From Cyanobacteria bacterium UBA7753 (GTDB lineage: Bacteria > Cyanobacteriota > Vampirovibrionia > Gastranaerophilales > Gastranaerophilaceae), in the NCBI GenBank assembly GCA_002481545.1, contig DLEF01000022.1:1-14198 (forward strand): a stretch of 14,198 nt of DNA. Direction: 5' to 3'. Positions 5,881-13,184 of this stretch are shown here, one piece after another. How positions within the stretch are numbered: the stretch's first letter is position 1; the number at the start of each line of letters is the position of its first letter. Below the pieces are notes generated by a model that worked only from the letters and a program-made list of their open reading frames with translations, had not been told where the DNA came from and made no database searches. Made by a program: the position numbers and the translations under genes.

Positions 5881-6810
5881 ATGAAAAGTATCACAAAAAT
5901 TACGGGATTAGAGAAAACACAGACTCCGAGAGGGGTTATAAAGCGTTGCCATAAAGCACTCGACTCTATGAAAACCATAACTCAAAATTCTGTCAACGAT
6001 TTATCAGAGAAAAATAAAACCCTCTTGCGCGAGAATACGCCCGCAAGAATGAAAGAACTTGCTCAATTAAACTGTCTTGCCGCGGACAAAGTTAAAACGA
6101 CTCTTGATAAAAAATATGGTGAACATAATTATGTATTGATAGCCGTCGGACGTTCGGTTTCTTCAATCGTTGAATTGGCGGGAAAAATGGGAGCTGATAC
6201 AAAGAATATTCCTTTGTCGGGGCTTAGGTTTATGCCCCTTGAAAGAGCAAATATCCAAAAGAAAGACAGAACGGCATACAGAAACTATTTAAAGAAAATC
6301 GGACTTACAAAAGATATCTTAAAAAATAATCCTGATAAACATTATATTCTGACAGATTATACATATTCGGGACGCTCACTTGAGAGAACGAAAGAGTTTC
6401 TCCAATCCGATGATATGTTAGGTAAAACATCCAATTTGTCTGCACTTCCGATTAAAGATATTTTAGGGGAGGATTATAAAATAAAAAAATATGATACACT
6501 GTTCAATTTCAACAGGTTTAAATATTATTCACACGTAGGGAAACTCCCCATTACGGATTTAAAGAACGTAAACAAGCAGGGAAACCCTAAAAAAGCTTTT
6601 GAATATCAGGGCAATATAACAAAAGGGGTCAGAAAATTATTCTGGTTTAACGTCTTTGATAACTTAAACAAAAGCGGTTATAAAAACGCAACTCCTAAAA
6701 AGGAAATGAATGCTCTTACCCGCCATTATATGACACAGAAGGCGATGAAAAACAAAGTAAGAGCATCGGTTAAAGAGAACAACGCATTATTATTTGACGT
6801 TTTGGGTTAA
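5881..6810 (+). CDS. protein with a phosphoribosyltransferase-like core
   Basis: A 309-residue protein from the ATG at 5881. The frame is open from an ATG at 5794, but that ATG lacks a ribosome-binding site and lies in the GC-rich hairpin block, so I prefer the internal start even though its own site is weak. Residues ~1-80 are helical and charged. Residues 83-120 (YVLIAVGRSVSSIVELAGKMG, then PLSGLRFMPLER) resemble the first strand and pyrophosphate loop of type I phosphoribosyltransferases. Residues 155-168 (YILTDYTYSGRSL) resemble the PRPP-binding loop, which usually reads hydrophobic-D-D-x-x-T/S-x-G-x-T/S. Here there is one acidic residue (D159) instead of two, so activity is doubtful. No signal peptide is visible. 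The gene is followed after 49 bases by the transglycosylase gene and may be co-transcribed. The substrate and role are unknown, and the fold call rests on motif reading only. Confidence 0.7.
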   Translation: MKSITKITGLEKTQTPRGVIKRCHKALDSMKTITQNSVNDLSEKNKTLLRENTPARMKELAQLNCLAADKVKTTLDKKYGEHNYVLIAVGRSVSSIVELAGKMGADTKNIPLSGLRFMPLERANIQKKDRTAYRNYLKKIGLTKDILKNNPDKHYILTDYTYSGRSLERTKEFLQSDDMLGKTSNLSALPIKDILGEDYKIKKYDTLFNFNRFKYYSHVGKLPITDLKNVNKQGNPKKAFEYQGNITKGVRKLFWFNVFDNLNKSGYKNATPKKEMNALTRHYMTQKAMKNKVRASVKENNALLFDVLG

Positions 6811-6859
6811 GCAACGGTACGGATTTTTGTGTTAAGATAGAGTTACTTGGGAGAGAGTA

Positions 6860-8815
6860 ATGAAAGAAAAGATTCTTATACTTTGCGTAGTTTTATGTAC
6901 TGCCTTATACGGCATATGCGCGACTGTCTCAAAACTCAGTGAAACAAAGGATTACGAGCAGTATTCTCAAGGACTGAAACTGTATAAAAGCAAAGATTTT
7001 AAGGCTGCTTATCATCATTTCGGCAATATTTCCTTACTTTCCCCGATAAAGACTCCCGCTATGTTCAGACGGGCGAGATGTTCAGAGCAGTTAGGCGATA
7101 TAAGAGGTGCGGAAAAGAATTATTCCAAGCTGTTGTTTATGTATCCTTATTCCGAACTTTACGTTGTGTCCGAATATAACCTCGCAATGATTAAATATCA
7201 GTCTAACGATAAATCAGCAAAAAAACATTTTTTACATATTATAAAATACTATCCTGATACGGATTATGCGCTTGCGTCGGAATATTACCTCGCGAGTATG
7301 GATTTGTCCTCCGCAAACAAATCTCATTTTTACGGCAGACGTATGAGACTAAAGCGCAAAGCGATTTCTCATTTTATAAAATATATAAAACTCTCGCCTG
7401 ACGGCAGATTTGCTCAACCTTCCATTGATAATATAAACCAATCGGGAATTGTTATCTCATATGATGATAACCTTGTTATCGCGGATTCATATTATAAACG
7501 TAATCTATATGCCAAGGCTGCGGAATACTATAAACATACTCTTATAAAAAATTCATGGGCAAAGTATGCCAAGAATGAATTTAAAAGAGGGAGCAATCAG
7601 TTCGCAAAATCACTCACGGAAACGGGGTTGAAGAGTTATTCCGAAAATGTTGACCGTCAGGATATGTATGACGCGGTGGACGGATATATAAACTTATCGG
7701 ATAACAAACTGTTTACGATAAACTACCTTTTAAAGAAATATCCGCAAGCTGAATGCACGGATTATTTACTCTTTTTGAAGGCGCAATATTCTAACGAAAA
7801 TAACAAGTACAGCGTATATTCGGAACTTTATAACAAATATCCGAACAGTAATTTCTCGGCGGAGGCACTGTACAAAGTATTTTTATCAAATATATTTAAA
7901 AAAGATTATGAAAACGCTCTAAGGCTCGGACAAAAACATTATTCACAGTTTAAAACCTCCGACACGACGCCTGCAGTTCTGTTTTGGATGGGAAAAATAT
8001 ACGAAAAGCAGAGAAATTATCCGCTTGCAAAAAGTTATTATAAAAACGTAATCGCAAAATACCCTGACAGCTATTACAGCTATAGGGCTTATTCAAAGCT
8101 GAATAACAAAGATTGGTTTATTGATAAAACAGTAAAAAGTAAACCGATAATCTTCCCTTGCGAAGATAAAAAAGAACGTGAAATGATATCCAAGCTTATA
8201 GAACTCGGCGATTATGATTTTGTTGAAGAGTTATACAAGGATAATAAATTTGTACAAAGTTGGATTGCTTACAAACAGGGCAAACCTGTATATTCGGTAA
8301 TACTTGCCCAAGAAGCGATGAAGGATACCTTCCCGAAACCTGATTTTACGGATGTACGTTGGAGATTGGTCTATCCGCTGAATTATTACAGCTATGTTGA
8401 TAAATACAAAGGGGAACTGGATCCGCTGCTCATTATGTCCGTAATCAGAGAAGAGAGTCACTTTAGCCCTGATATTAAATCACCTGTTGGTGCGGTCGGG
8501 CTGATGCAGTTGATGCCTGCAACGGCGCAGGAGATTGCAAACGCTAACTCTTTGAGCGTTCATCTGACCAATCCGCAAAACAATATCCACCTCGGGTGTT
8601 TGTATTTTTCAAAGATGAAAAAATCATTGAGAAACAATGACGCTTATGCGGTTATGGCGTACAATGGCGGTTGGCACAGCGTCAACAGATGGATAAATAC
8701 CTTGAGTTATGATGATACGGATGAGTTTATCGAAAAAATTCCTTATCCTGAAACACAGATGTATGTCAAAAAGGTTTTGAGAAGTTTCTGGAGCTATTCT
8801 AATATTTATAATTAA
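6860..8815 (+). CDS. Slt-type soluble lytic murein transglycosylase with TPR-like repeats
   Basis: A 651-residue enzyme that cleaves the MurNAc-GlcNAc bond of peptidoglycan with formation of 1,6-anhydro ends. An N-terminal hydrophobic segment (residues 4-21) is a signal peptide or anchor, placing it in the periplasm. The cysteines at 9, 14 and 20 do not make a canonical lipobox. Residues ~33-500 are a long helical region of tetratricopeptide-like units with the pattern A-x-x-x-Y...P-x-S/D-x-x-x-A. They include FKAAYHHFGNI, AEKNYSKLLFMYP, AAEYYKHTL and AKSYYKNVIAKYPDS, like the superhelical U-domain of Slt70. The C-terminal catalytic domain starts near LDPLLIMSVIREESHFSP, with catalytic E532 in the E-S motif. 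It continues with GAVGLMQLMPATA (544-556) and AYNGG (600-604), the family 1 signatures. GGGAG (6849-6853) supports the start. Its stop lies only nine bases from the stop of the convergent RNase HII gene. Confidence 0.93.
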   Translation: MKEKILILCVVLCTALYGICATVSKLSETKDYEQYSQGLKLYKSKDFKAAYHHFGNISLLSPIKTPAMFRRARCSEQLGDIRGAEKNYSKLLFMYPYSELYVVSEYNLAMIKYQSNDKSAKKHFLHIIKYYPDTDYALASEYYLASMDLSSANKSHFYGRRMRLKRKAISHFIKYIKLSPDGRFAQPSIDNINQSGIVISYDDNLVIADSYYKRNLYAKAAEYYKHTLIKNSWAKYAKNEFKRGSNQFAKSLTETGLKSYSENVDRQDMYDAVDGYINLSDNKLFTINYLLKKYPQAECTDYLLFLKAQYSNENNKYSVYSELYNKYPNSNFSAEALYKVFLSNIFKKDYENALRLGQKHYSQFKTSDTTPAVLFWMGKIYEKQRNYPLAKSYYKNVIAKYPDSYYSYRAYSKLNNKDWFIDKTVKSKPIIFPCEDKKEREMISKLIELGDYDFVEELYKDNKFVQSWIAYKQGKPVYSVILAQEAMKDTFPKPDFTDVRWRLVYPLNYYSYVDKYKGELDPLLIMSVIREESHFSPDIKSPVGAVGLMQLMPATAQEIANANSLSVHLTNPQNNIHLGCLYFSKMKKSLRNNDAYAVMAYNGGWHSVNRWINTLSYDDTDEFIEKIPYPETQMYVKKVLRSFWSYSNIYN

Positions 8816-8824
8816 AATGCAGAT

Positions 8825-9472
8825 TTAAAACAGAGACAGTTGTTTTTCAAAATGTTTCTTTAAGAAGGATTTACGGTGATATTTTGTAAGTCCGTATTTA
8901 TCAATCGCGTCAAGGTGTTCTTTTGTGAGGTAGCCCGCATTGTGTCCCCAACCGTATTGAGGGAACTGTTTGTCGAGTTCTTGCATATATCTGTCACGGG
9001 AAACCTTTGCTAAGATACTTGCAGCAGCGATTGAGGCTGATTTGCCATCCCCTTTTATTATGAATTTTTGCGGGTAATTGTAGTTTCTGATTAGCCTGTT
9101 CCCGTCAACGAGCGTCAAAATATCGTCTTTGCCTGATTTTTGGATAACTTCTTCGCAGGCAAGTTTCATTGCTTTCAAGGAGCAGGCTAAAATATTTGTT
9201 TCTTCTATCTCGTCTACTTCTATGCAGACGGTGGAATTAATGCTTTCATTTTTTATGAAATCGTATAAATACTCTCGTTTCTTCGGGGTTAATTTCTTGG
9301 AATCATTCAAGAGAGAAAGCTCTTCTTTCAATTTTTTCGTTATTCTGTCAAAGTGAACCGCGCTTGCGAAGACTCCGCCCGCCCCGGGACCTCTGCCTGC
9401 CTCATCCGTGCCGACAATTACTTTTTTAAAGCTCTTATCAAATTTGAATAAATCGTTAATGATAGTTTCCAT
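8825..9472 (-). CDS. rnhB: ribonuclease HII
   Basis: A 215-residue cytosolic enzyme that cuts the RNA strand of RNA-DNA hybrids and starts removal of ribonucleotides misincorporated into DNA. The RNase HII motifs are in order: GTDEAGRG (21-28) with D23 and E24, DSKKL (57-61), VDGNR with D123, GDGKSASIAAASILAKVSRD with D142, YGWGHNAGYLTKEH (173-186) and a terminal HRKSF. The four acidic metal ligands are all present. Two details stand out: the usual GPLAGPV after the GRG reads GPGAGGV, and the protein ends in QLSLF, the consensus beta-clamp-binding pentapeptide. It starts 31 bases after the HD-GYP gene on the same strand and is probably in its operon. No clear Shine-Dalgarno sequence is visible. 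A small hairpin (ATTTTAC/GTAAAAT, 9479-9498) lies in the gap. Confidence 0.96.
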   Translation of the reverse strand: METIINDLFKFDKSFKKVIVGTDEAGRGPGAGGVFASAVHFDRITKKLKEELSLLNDSKKLTPKKREYLYDFIKNESINSTVCIEVDEIEETNILACSLKAMKLACEEVIQKSGKDDILTLVDGNRLIRNYNYPQKFIIKGDGKSASIAAASILAKVSRDRYMQELDKQFPQYGWGHNAGYLTKEHLDAIDKYGLTKYHRKSFLKKHFEKQLSLF

Positions 9473-9503
9473 AATTCTATTTTACCACACCGTAAAATCG
9501 GAA

Positions 9504-10295
9504 TTATTTAACGATTGCTTTCGGCATAACGCCTGCGGCTTTTGCGTTATTTACATATCCGACGAGTGCGTTATAAACTCTTGGGTTTAAGTTGCCGGCT
9601 TCAACGTCTTTTTTGATAATTGCGAGTGCGTCTTCTGCGGATAATGAATTTTTGTATGCTCTTTTTTCTGTCAATGCGGAGTATTTATCAGCGAGAGATA
9701 CGACTTCCATATTGATATCATAGCCTTGTAAAGTATTTTTGATTTCAGGGTAGCCTGTGCCTTGTTTGTTTTGGTGGTGATATTTTACGATATTCAAAAT
9801 TTCAGGTTCAATATTTTGACCGGCGAGCAATGCATCGCTCAACTTGGAATGCAGGTGCATAACTTTCGTTTCGTCTTCGTTCAATCTGCCTTTTTTGTTT
9901 AAAACTTTTGTAGGGATAAGAACTTTTCCGATATCGTGCAAAAGCGCACCTTTTTGGATATAGTTTACATTCGCCTCTTCTTTCAAGTCTGCAGGCAAGT
10001 AGTTGTAAATCCCGAGAGCTTTGTTTTTAGTGTCTACACAGTGGTTATAGGTTGTATTTTTAAAGTTTTCTACGTTAATGGTTGGTTTAATGTTATTTTT
10101 TTTCAGGATTGTATAAACAACAGGGTTAGAGTCCATCATCCCTGCGATTACTCTTGTATCCATATATTTGTCAAGTTCTCTGTTGCCGATGAAATTATCA
10201 GTCGGTTTGCTTACGCGAGTGTATCCGGATGTCCTCAGAGGGGAAACACCATACACTTGACCTATGGGTAAAGTATTATACACACTAAAATTCAT
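9504..10295 (-). CDS. HD-GYP-type phosphodiesterase domain protein
   Basis: A 263-residue protein from the ATG at 10295, with AGG ten bases upstream. A TTG two codons earlier is less likely. The first ~80 residues match nothing I recognise. From ~85 to 220 it follows the HD-GYP pattern: H85 in the first helix, LLHDIGK (119-125; H120, D121), IPTKVLNKKGRL, MHLHSKLSD, YHHQNKQGTGYP (172-183) and SLADKYSALTEKRAYK. HD-GYP domains hydrolyse cyclic di-GMP (some hydrolyse cyclic GMP-AMP) using two or three metals. The metal-binding histidines and aspartates I can place are kept and the GYP is intact. However, HHE reads HHQ and the DG before xGYP reads QG. There is no receiver, PAS or membrane domain, so any input must come from the N terminus or a partner. 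The gene lies upstream of rnhB in an apparent minus-strand operon. Confidence 0.88.
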   Translation of the reverse strand: MNFSVYNTLPIGQVYGVSPLRTSGYTRVSKPTDNFIGNRELDKYMDTRVIAGMMDSNPVVYTILKKNNIKPTINVENFKNTTYNHCVDTKNKALGIYNYLPADLKEEANVNYIQKGALLHDIGKVLIPTKVLNKKGRLNEDETKVMHLHSKLSDALLAGQNIEPEILNIVKYHHQNKQGTGYPEIKNTLQGYDINMEVVSLADKYSALTEKRAYKNSLSAEDALAIIKKDVEAGNLNPRVYNALVGYVNNAKAAGVMPKAIVK

Positions 10296-10362
10296 ACACA
10301 ATTAACCTATATGTTTATATAAAGTATTTTATTTACGGAGAATTTACTAAAAGGCAAAGTTT

Positions 10363-10380
10363 TGTAAAAATTTCTTTACA
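10363..10380. promoter_or_regulatory. inverted repeat TGTAAA-N6-TTTACA, possible regulator site
   Basis: TGTAAAAATTTCTTTACA is a symmetric element in the 169-base gap between the HD-GYP and pnuC-like genes, about 70 bases upstream of the HD-GYP start. A 16-base segment overlapping its left half (AAAGTTTTGTAAAAAT, 10356-10371) recurs exactly at 214-229 upstream of the second sigma gene. I could not place a convincing promoter in this gap by eye. Confidence 0.3.
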
Positions 10381-10470
10381 TTTGTACACAATATGTTATA
10401 AAAAATCATAAAAATCAGAAAATGTATATTCAAAAACGGACTGTCAAAATATAGGACTATTCGCCCGTAT

Positions 10471-11166
10471 TTACCCCTTTACTCCTTTTGTTTTCCATTC
10501 CTTGTAGAAATAGACGGCGAGGAATAAGTATACAGCCCACATAACAACGGTTGAATATGCTCTGTAGCCTGAAAGTATAATCTTAATCCACATTAGAGTT
10601 GTTAACAGATTGACGATGCCCCAAATTATCCATTGTTCTATACAGCGTTTTACGGTCAGATACATGCCGACCAGTGACAGGGCGGTTACGATTCCGTCAA
10701 AGTACGGGTGAGAGTCTTTACAGAAGATTAGGAGGATAACCGATATAATACATAATATTGCGGAAATAAAAGTTAGTAAAAGTTTGTTTTTTACCCCTGT
10801 TTTATAGATTTCGTTAGTTTTTTTATCAAGGTGTTTGCTCCAGTTTATGACGCCTAAAATCTGCATCGGGATGTAGTACAAGAGGTAGAGTAGAAAATTG
10901 CCGTAAATGCCGTTTGAGAAGGCTAAGAATGCATAAAAGCCCGAACCTGTGAGTCCGAACAAATAACAGGATATTTTTCCTTTGCCCGCGATTATGGTAT
11001 AAGTAATTCCGCAAAAGGCTGATATAACGGCGATTATGCTGTCGTGAAGGATTGTCGCATTATAGAATATAAGGCACAGTATCATTATATATCCGATGAT
11101 TTCGCCTTTTTTCCAGCCTGATAATTCTTTTTTTATTATAGTTTTGAGTGTGTTTAGATTATCCAA
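10471..11166 (-). CDS. pnuC: PnuC-family vitamin transporter (nicotinamide riboside or related)
   Basis: A 231-residue inner-membrane protein with about seven to eight hydrophobic helices, near residues 24-42, 43-59, 66-84, 88-108, 127-147, 153-169, 176-197 and 204-222. PnuC proteins move nicotinamide riboside or a related vitamin by facilitated diffusion, and intracellular phosphorylation traps it. Visible family features are the glycine/tyrosine-rich helix FGLTGSGFYAFLAFSNGIYG, the LGVINWSKHLD segment matching the tryptophan-bearing region, the EQWIIWGIVNLLTTLMW helix, and a C-terminal YLFLAVYFYKEWK. The length is usual for the family. The start is a TTG (11164-11166) with AAGG ten bases upstream. 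No in-frame ATG precedes the first helix. No kinase (NadR/NrK) or riboswitch is visible; the upstream gap to the divergent gene is only about 55 bases. Thiamine or riboflavin uptake by a PnuT/PnuX-type member is the main alternative. Confidence 0.85.
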   Translation of the reverse strand: MDNLNTLKTIIKKELSGWKKGEIIGYIMILCLIFYNATILHDSIIAVISAFCGITYTIIAGKGKISCYLFGLTGSGFYAFLAFSNGIYGNFLLYLLYYIPMQILGVINWSKHLDKKTNEIYKTGVKNKLLLTFISAILCIISVILLIFCKDSHPYFDGIVTALSLVGMYLTVKRCIEQWIIWGIVNLLTTLMWIKIILSGYRAYSTVVMWAVYLFLAVYFYKEWKTKGVKG

Positions 11167-11221
11167 AAAAATTCAACCTTGTCATTTACTTAACTCTGTT
11201 TTCATGTTATCTAATAAACAG

Positions 11222-12211
11222 ATGAAAGTAAATTTCTTAAACAACATTTATAAGAACAGGTATTTTAAAAAGGGGTTAGAGGTCGCAGCAAACAACGGTG
11301 CTCTGTTTTCGGCAGGGACTGCGCTTACATTATCGACCGTAGCGAGACCTATTTCTATTTATGCAACCCCTCATACCGACAAAGAAAACCGAAAATTTGC
11401 GGTTGCAAAGTCTTTTGCATCTTCTCTAATCGGGTTTGGGCTTATGCTCGGGGCGACGCTACCTATGTCAAAGAGCATGAAAAAGATTGACGCGAACCCT
11501 GATAAATACTTAAAGAAAGATACAATCAACGCTTTGAAAGACGGAACGAAAAAACTGACGGAATCAAAGGGGTATCAGTTTGCGACGCAGATGTTTAAGC
11601 TTGGAACCGGTGCAATAACGGGGATACCAAAGGCGGTTGTGACTTGTGCTTTGATACCGCCTATTATGGCGTTGATATCCCCTAAGAAACAAAAAGAACA
11701 GTCGAAAATTGCAAATAATGTACAGCCGAAGAAAGGGTTAAACTTTACGGGTGCGTTGCCGAAAGAACCTTTGACAAAAGGATTTGCAAAGATTTTGAAT
11801 AATAAAAATTATCAAAGTTTCGCAAACAAACATAAAGACAGCAATTATCCTATGCACCTTTCCGTTTTGACAGATACTCTGAATACGGCGGTATTTATGG
11901 AAGAAACTTACAGAAACAAGAAGATAAATGAGGACAGAAAAAGAGTTCTGGCTGCAAATGCGGGGATTTCGACAGGCATGAGTATCGTTGGCGGGTATAC
12001 TTTAGATAAGGTGCTTGATAAACCGACAAAGAAATTTATCAAAAACTTCCGCGAGGCAAACAAGGGTGATGCCAAATTGGAAAAATATGTTGAAGGGATA
12101 AAGATTGCGAAACCTGCCCTGATTTTAGGCGGAATATATTATTGCATTATTCCGTTCTTTGCCACACTGTTAGCGGAACAGACAGGAGCTAAGAAGAAAA
12201 CCTCCTGTTAA
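11222..12211 (+). CDS. orphan hydrophobic protein
   Basis: A 329-residue protein from the ATG at 11222. The frame is open upstream to 11096, but that part overlaps pnuC on the other strand. An ATG at 11204 would add six residues, and neither start has a clear ribosome-binding site. I do not recognise a family. Hydrophobic stretches lie near residues 26-46, 62-82, 150-172, 262-280 and 297-318 (PALILGGIYYCIIPFFATLLAEQ), separated by lysine-rich loops. There is no signal peptide. The last helix followed by a short basic tail suggests a membrane protein. The gene is divergent from pnuC across about 55 bases. It overlaps the last 23 bases of the convergent transglycosylase-like gene, so it is packed without terminators. 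Its style resembles the protein at 4627-5676. Function unknown. Confidence 0.75.
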   Translation: MKVNFLNNIYKNRYFKKGLEVAANNGALFSAGTALTLSTVARPISIYATPHTDKENRKFAVAKSFASSLIGFGLMLGATLPMSKSMKKIDANPDKYLKKDTINALKDGTKKLTESKGYQFATQMFKLGTGAITGIPKAVVTCALIPPIMALISPKKQKEQSKIANNVQPKKGLNFTGALPKEPLTKGFAKILNNKNYQSFANKHKDSNYPMHLSVLTDTLNTAVFMEETYRNKKINEDRKRVLAANAGISTGMSIVGGYTLDKVLDKPTKKFIKNFREANKGDAKLEKYVEGIKIAKPALILGGIYYCIIPFFATLLAEQTGAKKKTSC

Positions 12212-13058
12212 CGAATTTTTTCGTATCAGGGTTGTATTCAAAATATCTTGTAACATTAGCTTCCTTCGGGACACTTCGCTGAAATCTTTGAATAACATCA
12301 CGACCGTAGATGTCTCGAACTGTTGATATTTTGTCGTCATGTTTTTTATCTTTTTTATCCGCACCATTTCCGTTGTATGCTCTTGCAACCAATTGCATAA
12401 TGACTTCAGGTTCATCCGTATTTATTCCTTTAGGAATACTTGTTGAGTCATTTGATATCTGTTGCAAAATGGTTTTTACATATCCTGATAATAATCCGGA
12501 GCCTACAGCCATATTCAAATCTGCGTCTCTGTTATTTTGTATTGCATTAAACAGAGTGTCTGTATTTTGGTGATTTTTCTTTATTCTTTTTATAAAATCT
12601 TTGTCATAGTTAGCAGGATTATGGAAAATGTTATTTACGCCTACCTTTGTCAATTGCATCATGCCTTGTCCGTTTGGTGTAAATACGGCATCATCCGTCC
12701 CGCGGAATTGAGATTCTTGAGCTATTATTGACGCAACAAATGTAGGGAAATAATCACTTATTATTTTAGAATTTAAAAGTGCTTGAGCTTTTTTCTTTAC
12801 TTTTTTATCTTTTGTATTTTTGATTATATCCGAAAGTATCTTTTTCGGATTGTTTTGATTGCCGATTTTTATTATTCGGTTTATCAAATCATATTTATCA
12901 TCATCCGTTCTGCAGTCTTCGGGATTAGACATAATAGAGGCAATACCGTTACGGTTTTCTTTGTAAGTTTTTTCTTTCTTCTGAATTTTACCGACCAAAT
13001 CGTCTACGAGTGCATCAAGCTTTGATGTCTTTTCCGTAAACATTAGGGTTAAATCCAT
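12189..13058 (-). CDS. lytic-transglycosylase-domain protein, probably the C-terminal half of an interrupted gene
   Basis: 289 residues from the ATG at 13058. Residues ~1-95 are charged and helical. From ~100 there is a transglycosylase/lysozyme-like core: FVASIIAQESQF with E115 in the E-S motif, PNGQGMMQLTKVG (128-140) replacing the usual GLMQLMP, and ARAYNGNG (225-232) replacing AYNGG. The order and spacing fit peptidoglycan lyases of the Slt/goose-lysozyme fold, and catalytic activity is likely but unproven. The ATG has no Shine-Dalgarno sequence. The frame is open for 41 further codons upstream (to 13181) with good protein-like sequence (for example LLAQAELYGVDAGDFSQKFD), right up to the TGA that ends the EF-hand gene. 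I therefore suspect that 13058 is not a natural start and that the ancestral product was an EF-hand/transglycosylase fusion of about 542 codons. No signal peptide is seen in either half. The 3' end overlaps the convergent orphan gene by 23 bases. Confidence 0.75.
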   Translation of the reverse strand: MDLTLMFTEKTSKLDALVDDLVGKIQKKEKTYKENRNGIASIMSNPEDCRTDDDKYDLINRIIKIGNQNNPKKILSDIIKNTKDKKVKKKAQALLNSKIISDYFPTFVASIIAQESQFRGTDDAVFTPNGQGMMQLTKVGVNNIFHNPANYDKDFIKRIKKNHQNTDTLFNAIQNNRDADLNMAVGSGLLSGYVKTILQQISNDSTSIPKGINTDEPEVIMQLVARAYNGNGADKKDKKHDDKISTVRDIYGRDVIQRFQRSVPKEANVTRYFEYNPDTKKFVNRRFSS

Positions 13059-13164
13059 ATCTTTCAGTTCTTTGTCGAATTTTTGAGAAAAATCGCCCGC
13101 ATCGACTCCATATAGTTCGGCTTGAGCAAGGAGTTTATACTTTATTATATTGATATAATTGTTT

Positions 13165-13184
13165 CTCTTGTCGCCAAGAGCTCA
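13165..13184 (-). promoter_or_regulatory. in-frame TGA followed at once by a GNRA hairpin
   Basis: On the minus strand the TGA stop of the EF-hand frame (13184-13182) is followed by one G and then CTCTTG-GCGA-CAAGAG (13180-13165), a 6-bp stem with a GNRA tetraloop. No T tract follows, so it is not a terminator. The downstream frame is the same as the upstream one. The hairpin might promote read-through, or it may be coincidental in a gene broken by a point mutation. Loop position and size do not fit a bacterial SECIS element. Confidence 0.55.

Noticed and set aside
9479..9498. Terminator between the HD-GYP gene and rnhB
   Set aside because: The ATTTTAC/GTAAAAT hairpin is AT-rich with no following T run, so read-through into rnhB is more likely.
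11096..11221. N-terminal extension of the second orphan protein
   Set aside because: It lies antisense to the start of pnuC, and the preferred start MKVNFLNN begins after it.
11167..11221. Riboswitch upstream of pnuC
   Set aside because: Only about 55 bases separate the divergent genes and no conserved aptamer core is visible.
13165..13184. Selenocysteine insertion at the in-frame TGA
   Set aside because: The hairpin loop is only about 8-11 bases after the TGA with a GCGA loop, unlike bacterial SECIS elements, and the site is not in a redox motif.
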